A stretch of 14,219 nucleotides of DNA, taken from contig DASH01000046.1 of NCBI GenBank assembly GCA_002503705.1, positions 1 through 14,219 on the forward strand, given 5' to 3'. The notes under the pieces are model-generated. The model saw nothing but the letters and a program-made list of their open reading frames with translations. It was not told the DNA's origin and did not search any database. Of the stretch, positions 14,170 through 14,219 are shown piece after piece. Within the stretch, counting starts at the first letter, position 1; the number at the start of each line of letters is the position of its first letter. This stretch comes from Candidatus Woesearchaeota archaeon UBA153 (GTDB taxonomy: Archaea > Nanobdellota > Nanobdellia > Woesearchaeales > UBA525). The translations under genes were made by a program, and so were the position numbers.

Positions 14170-14177
14170 TTTATAAA
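14170..14177. promoter_or_regulatory. Palindromic, apparently bidirectional TATA box
   Basis: TTTATAAA is its own reverse complement. Its centre is 26.5 bp from the - strand ATG at 14147 and 26.5 bp from the + strand ATG at 14200. This is the spacing expected if both transcripts are leaderless and start at the A of ATG. Confidence 0.65.
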
Positions 14178-14199
14178 CATACTGTTATTACTGGATTCT

Positions 14200-14219
14200 A
14201 TGGTTGTGATGGACGGCAC
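14200..14219 (+). CDS. Possible start of a divergent gene, cut by the window edge
   Basis: ATG at 14200 opens a frame reading MVVMDG before the window ends; a second in-frame ATG is at 14209. Its only support is the correct distance from the palindromic TATA box at 14170-14177, which predicts a leaderless + strand transcript. The function cannot be judged. Confidence 0.35.

Noticed and set aside
14151..14219. Upstream extension of the cyclo-ligase to the window edge
   Set aside because: It would translate through the palindromic TATA box and AT-rich promoter; starting at 14150/14147 matches leaderless spacing.

Overview
The window reads as archaeal chromosome, GC-rich, from a lineage I cannot place more precisely. 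The evidence is promoter and translation style. There are TATA boxes about 26 bp before predicted transcription starts (42-49, 4365-4372, 14170-14177). Shine-Dalgarno sites are of the GGTGA/GAGGTGA type. Genes within operons overlap by 4 bp (ATGA). At the right edge, leaderless starts sit on a palindromic TATA box. I see no rRNA, tRNA, CRISPR array or intact insertion sequence.

Nearly the whole window is a surface-glycan precursor locus. Region A (1-4031, + strand) is one operon: UDP-glucose 6-dehydrogenase, a UDP-glucuronate-4-epimerase-like SDR, and a Wzx-type flippase. Region B (4032-4412) holds a small zinc-ribbon gene on the - strand and a divergent promoter region. Region C (4413-13662, + strand) is a long, tightly packed operon: a divergent nucleotide-sugar dehydrogenase, an SDR epimerase, a DegT aminotransferase, a SpsF-PseG/SpsG fusion, a NeuB-SAF-GNAT fusion, a PIG-L/LmbE deacetylase, and a formyltransferase fused to a DUF1616-like beta-sandwich. 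Region D (13590-14219) holds a - strand 5-formyltetrahydrofolate cyclo-ligase-like gene, convergent with and overlapping region C, and probably the first codons of a divergent + strand gene.

The centre of region C has the same activities as the Bacillus subtilis spsC-spsG set (aminotransferase, GNAT, NeuB, SpsF, SpsG), compressed into three reading frames. This suggests synthesis of a CMP-activated nonulosonic acid (legionaminic/pseudaminic type). The deacetylase-formyltransferase pair directly after it, translationally coupled by ATGA, suggests that an N-acetyl on this sugar or a precursor is swapped for N-formyl. The neighbouring folate enzyme would fit that chemistry. The substrate and the order of steps are inference.

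Several enzymes depart from family motifs at catalytic positions: the second dehydrogenase, the PseG half (His to Asp) and the formyltransferase (Asn to Gly). No canonical 4,6-dehydratase and no glycosyltransferase lie inside the window.
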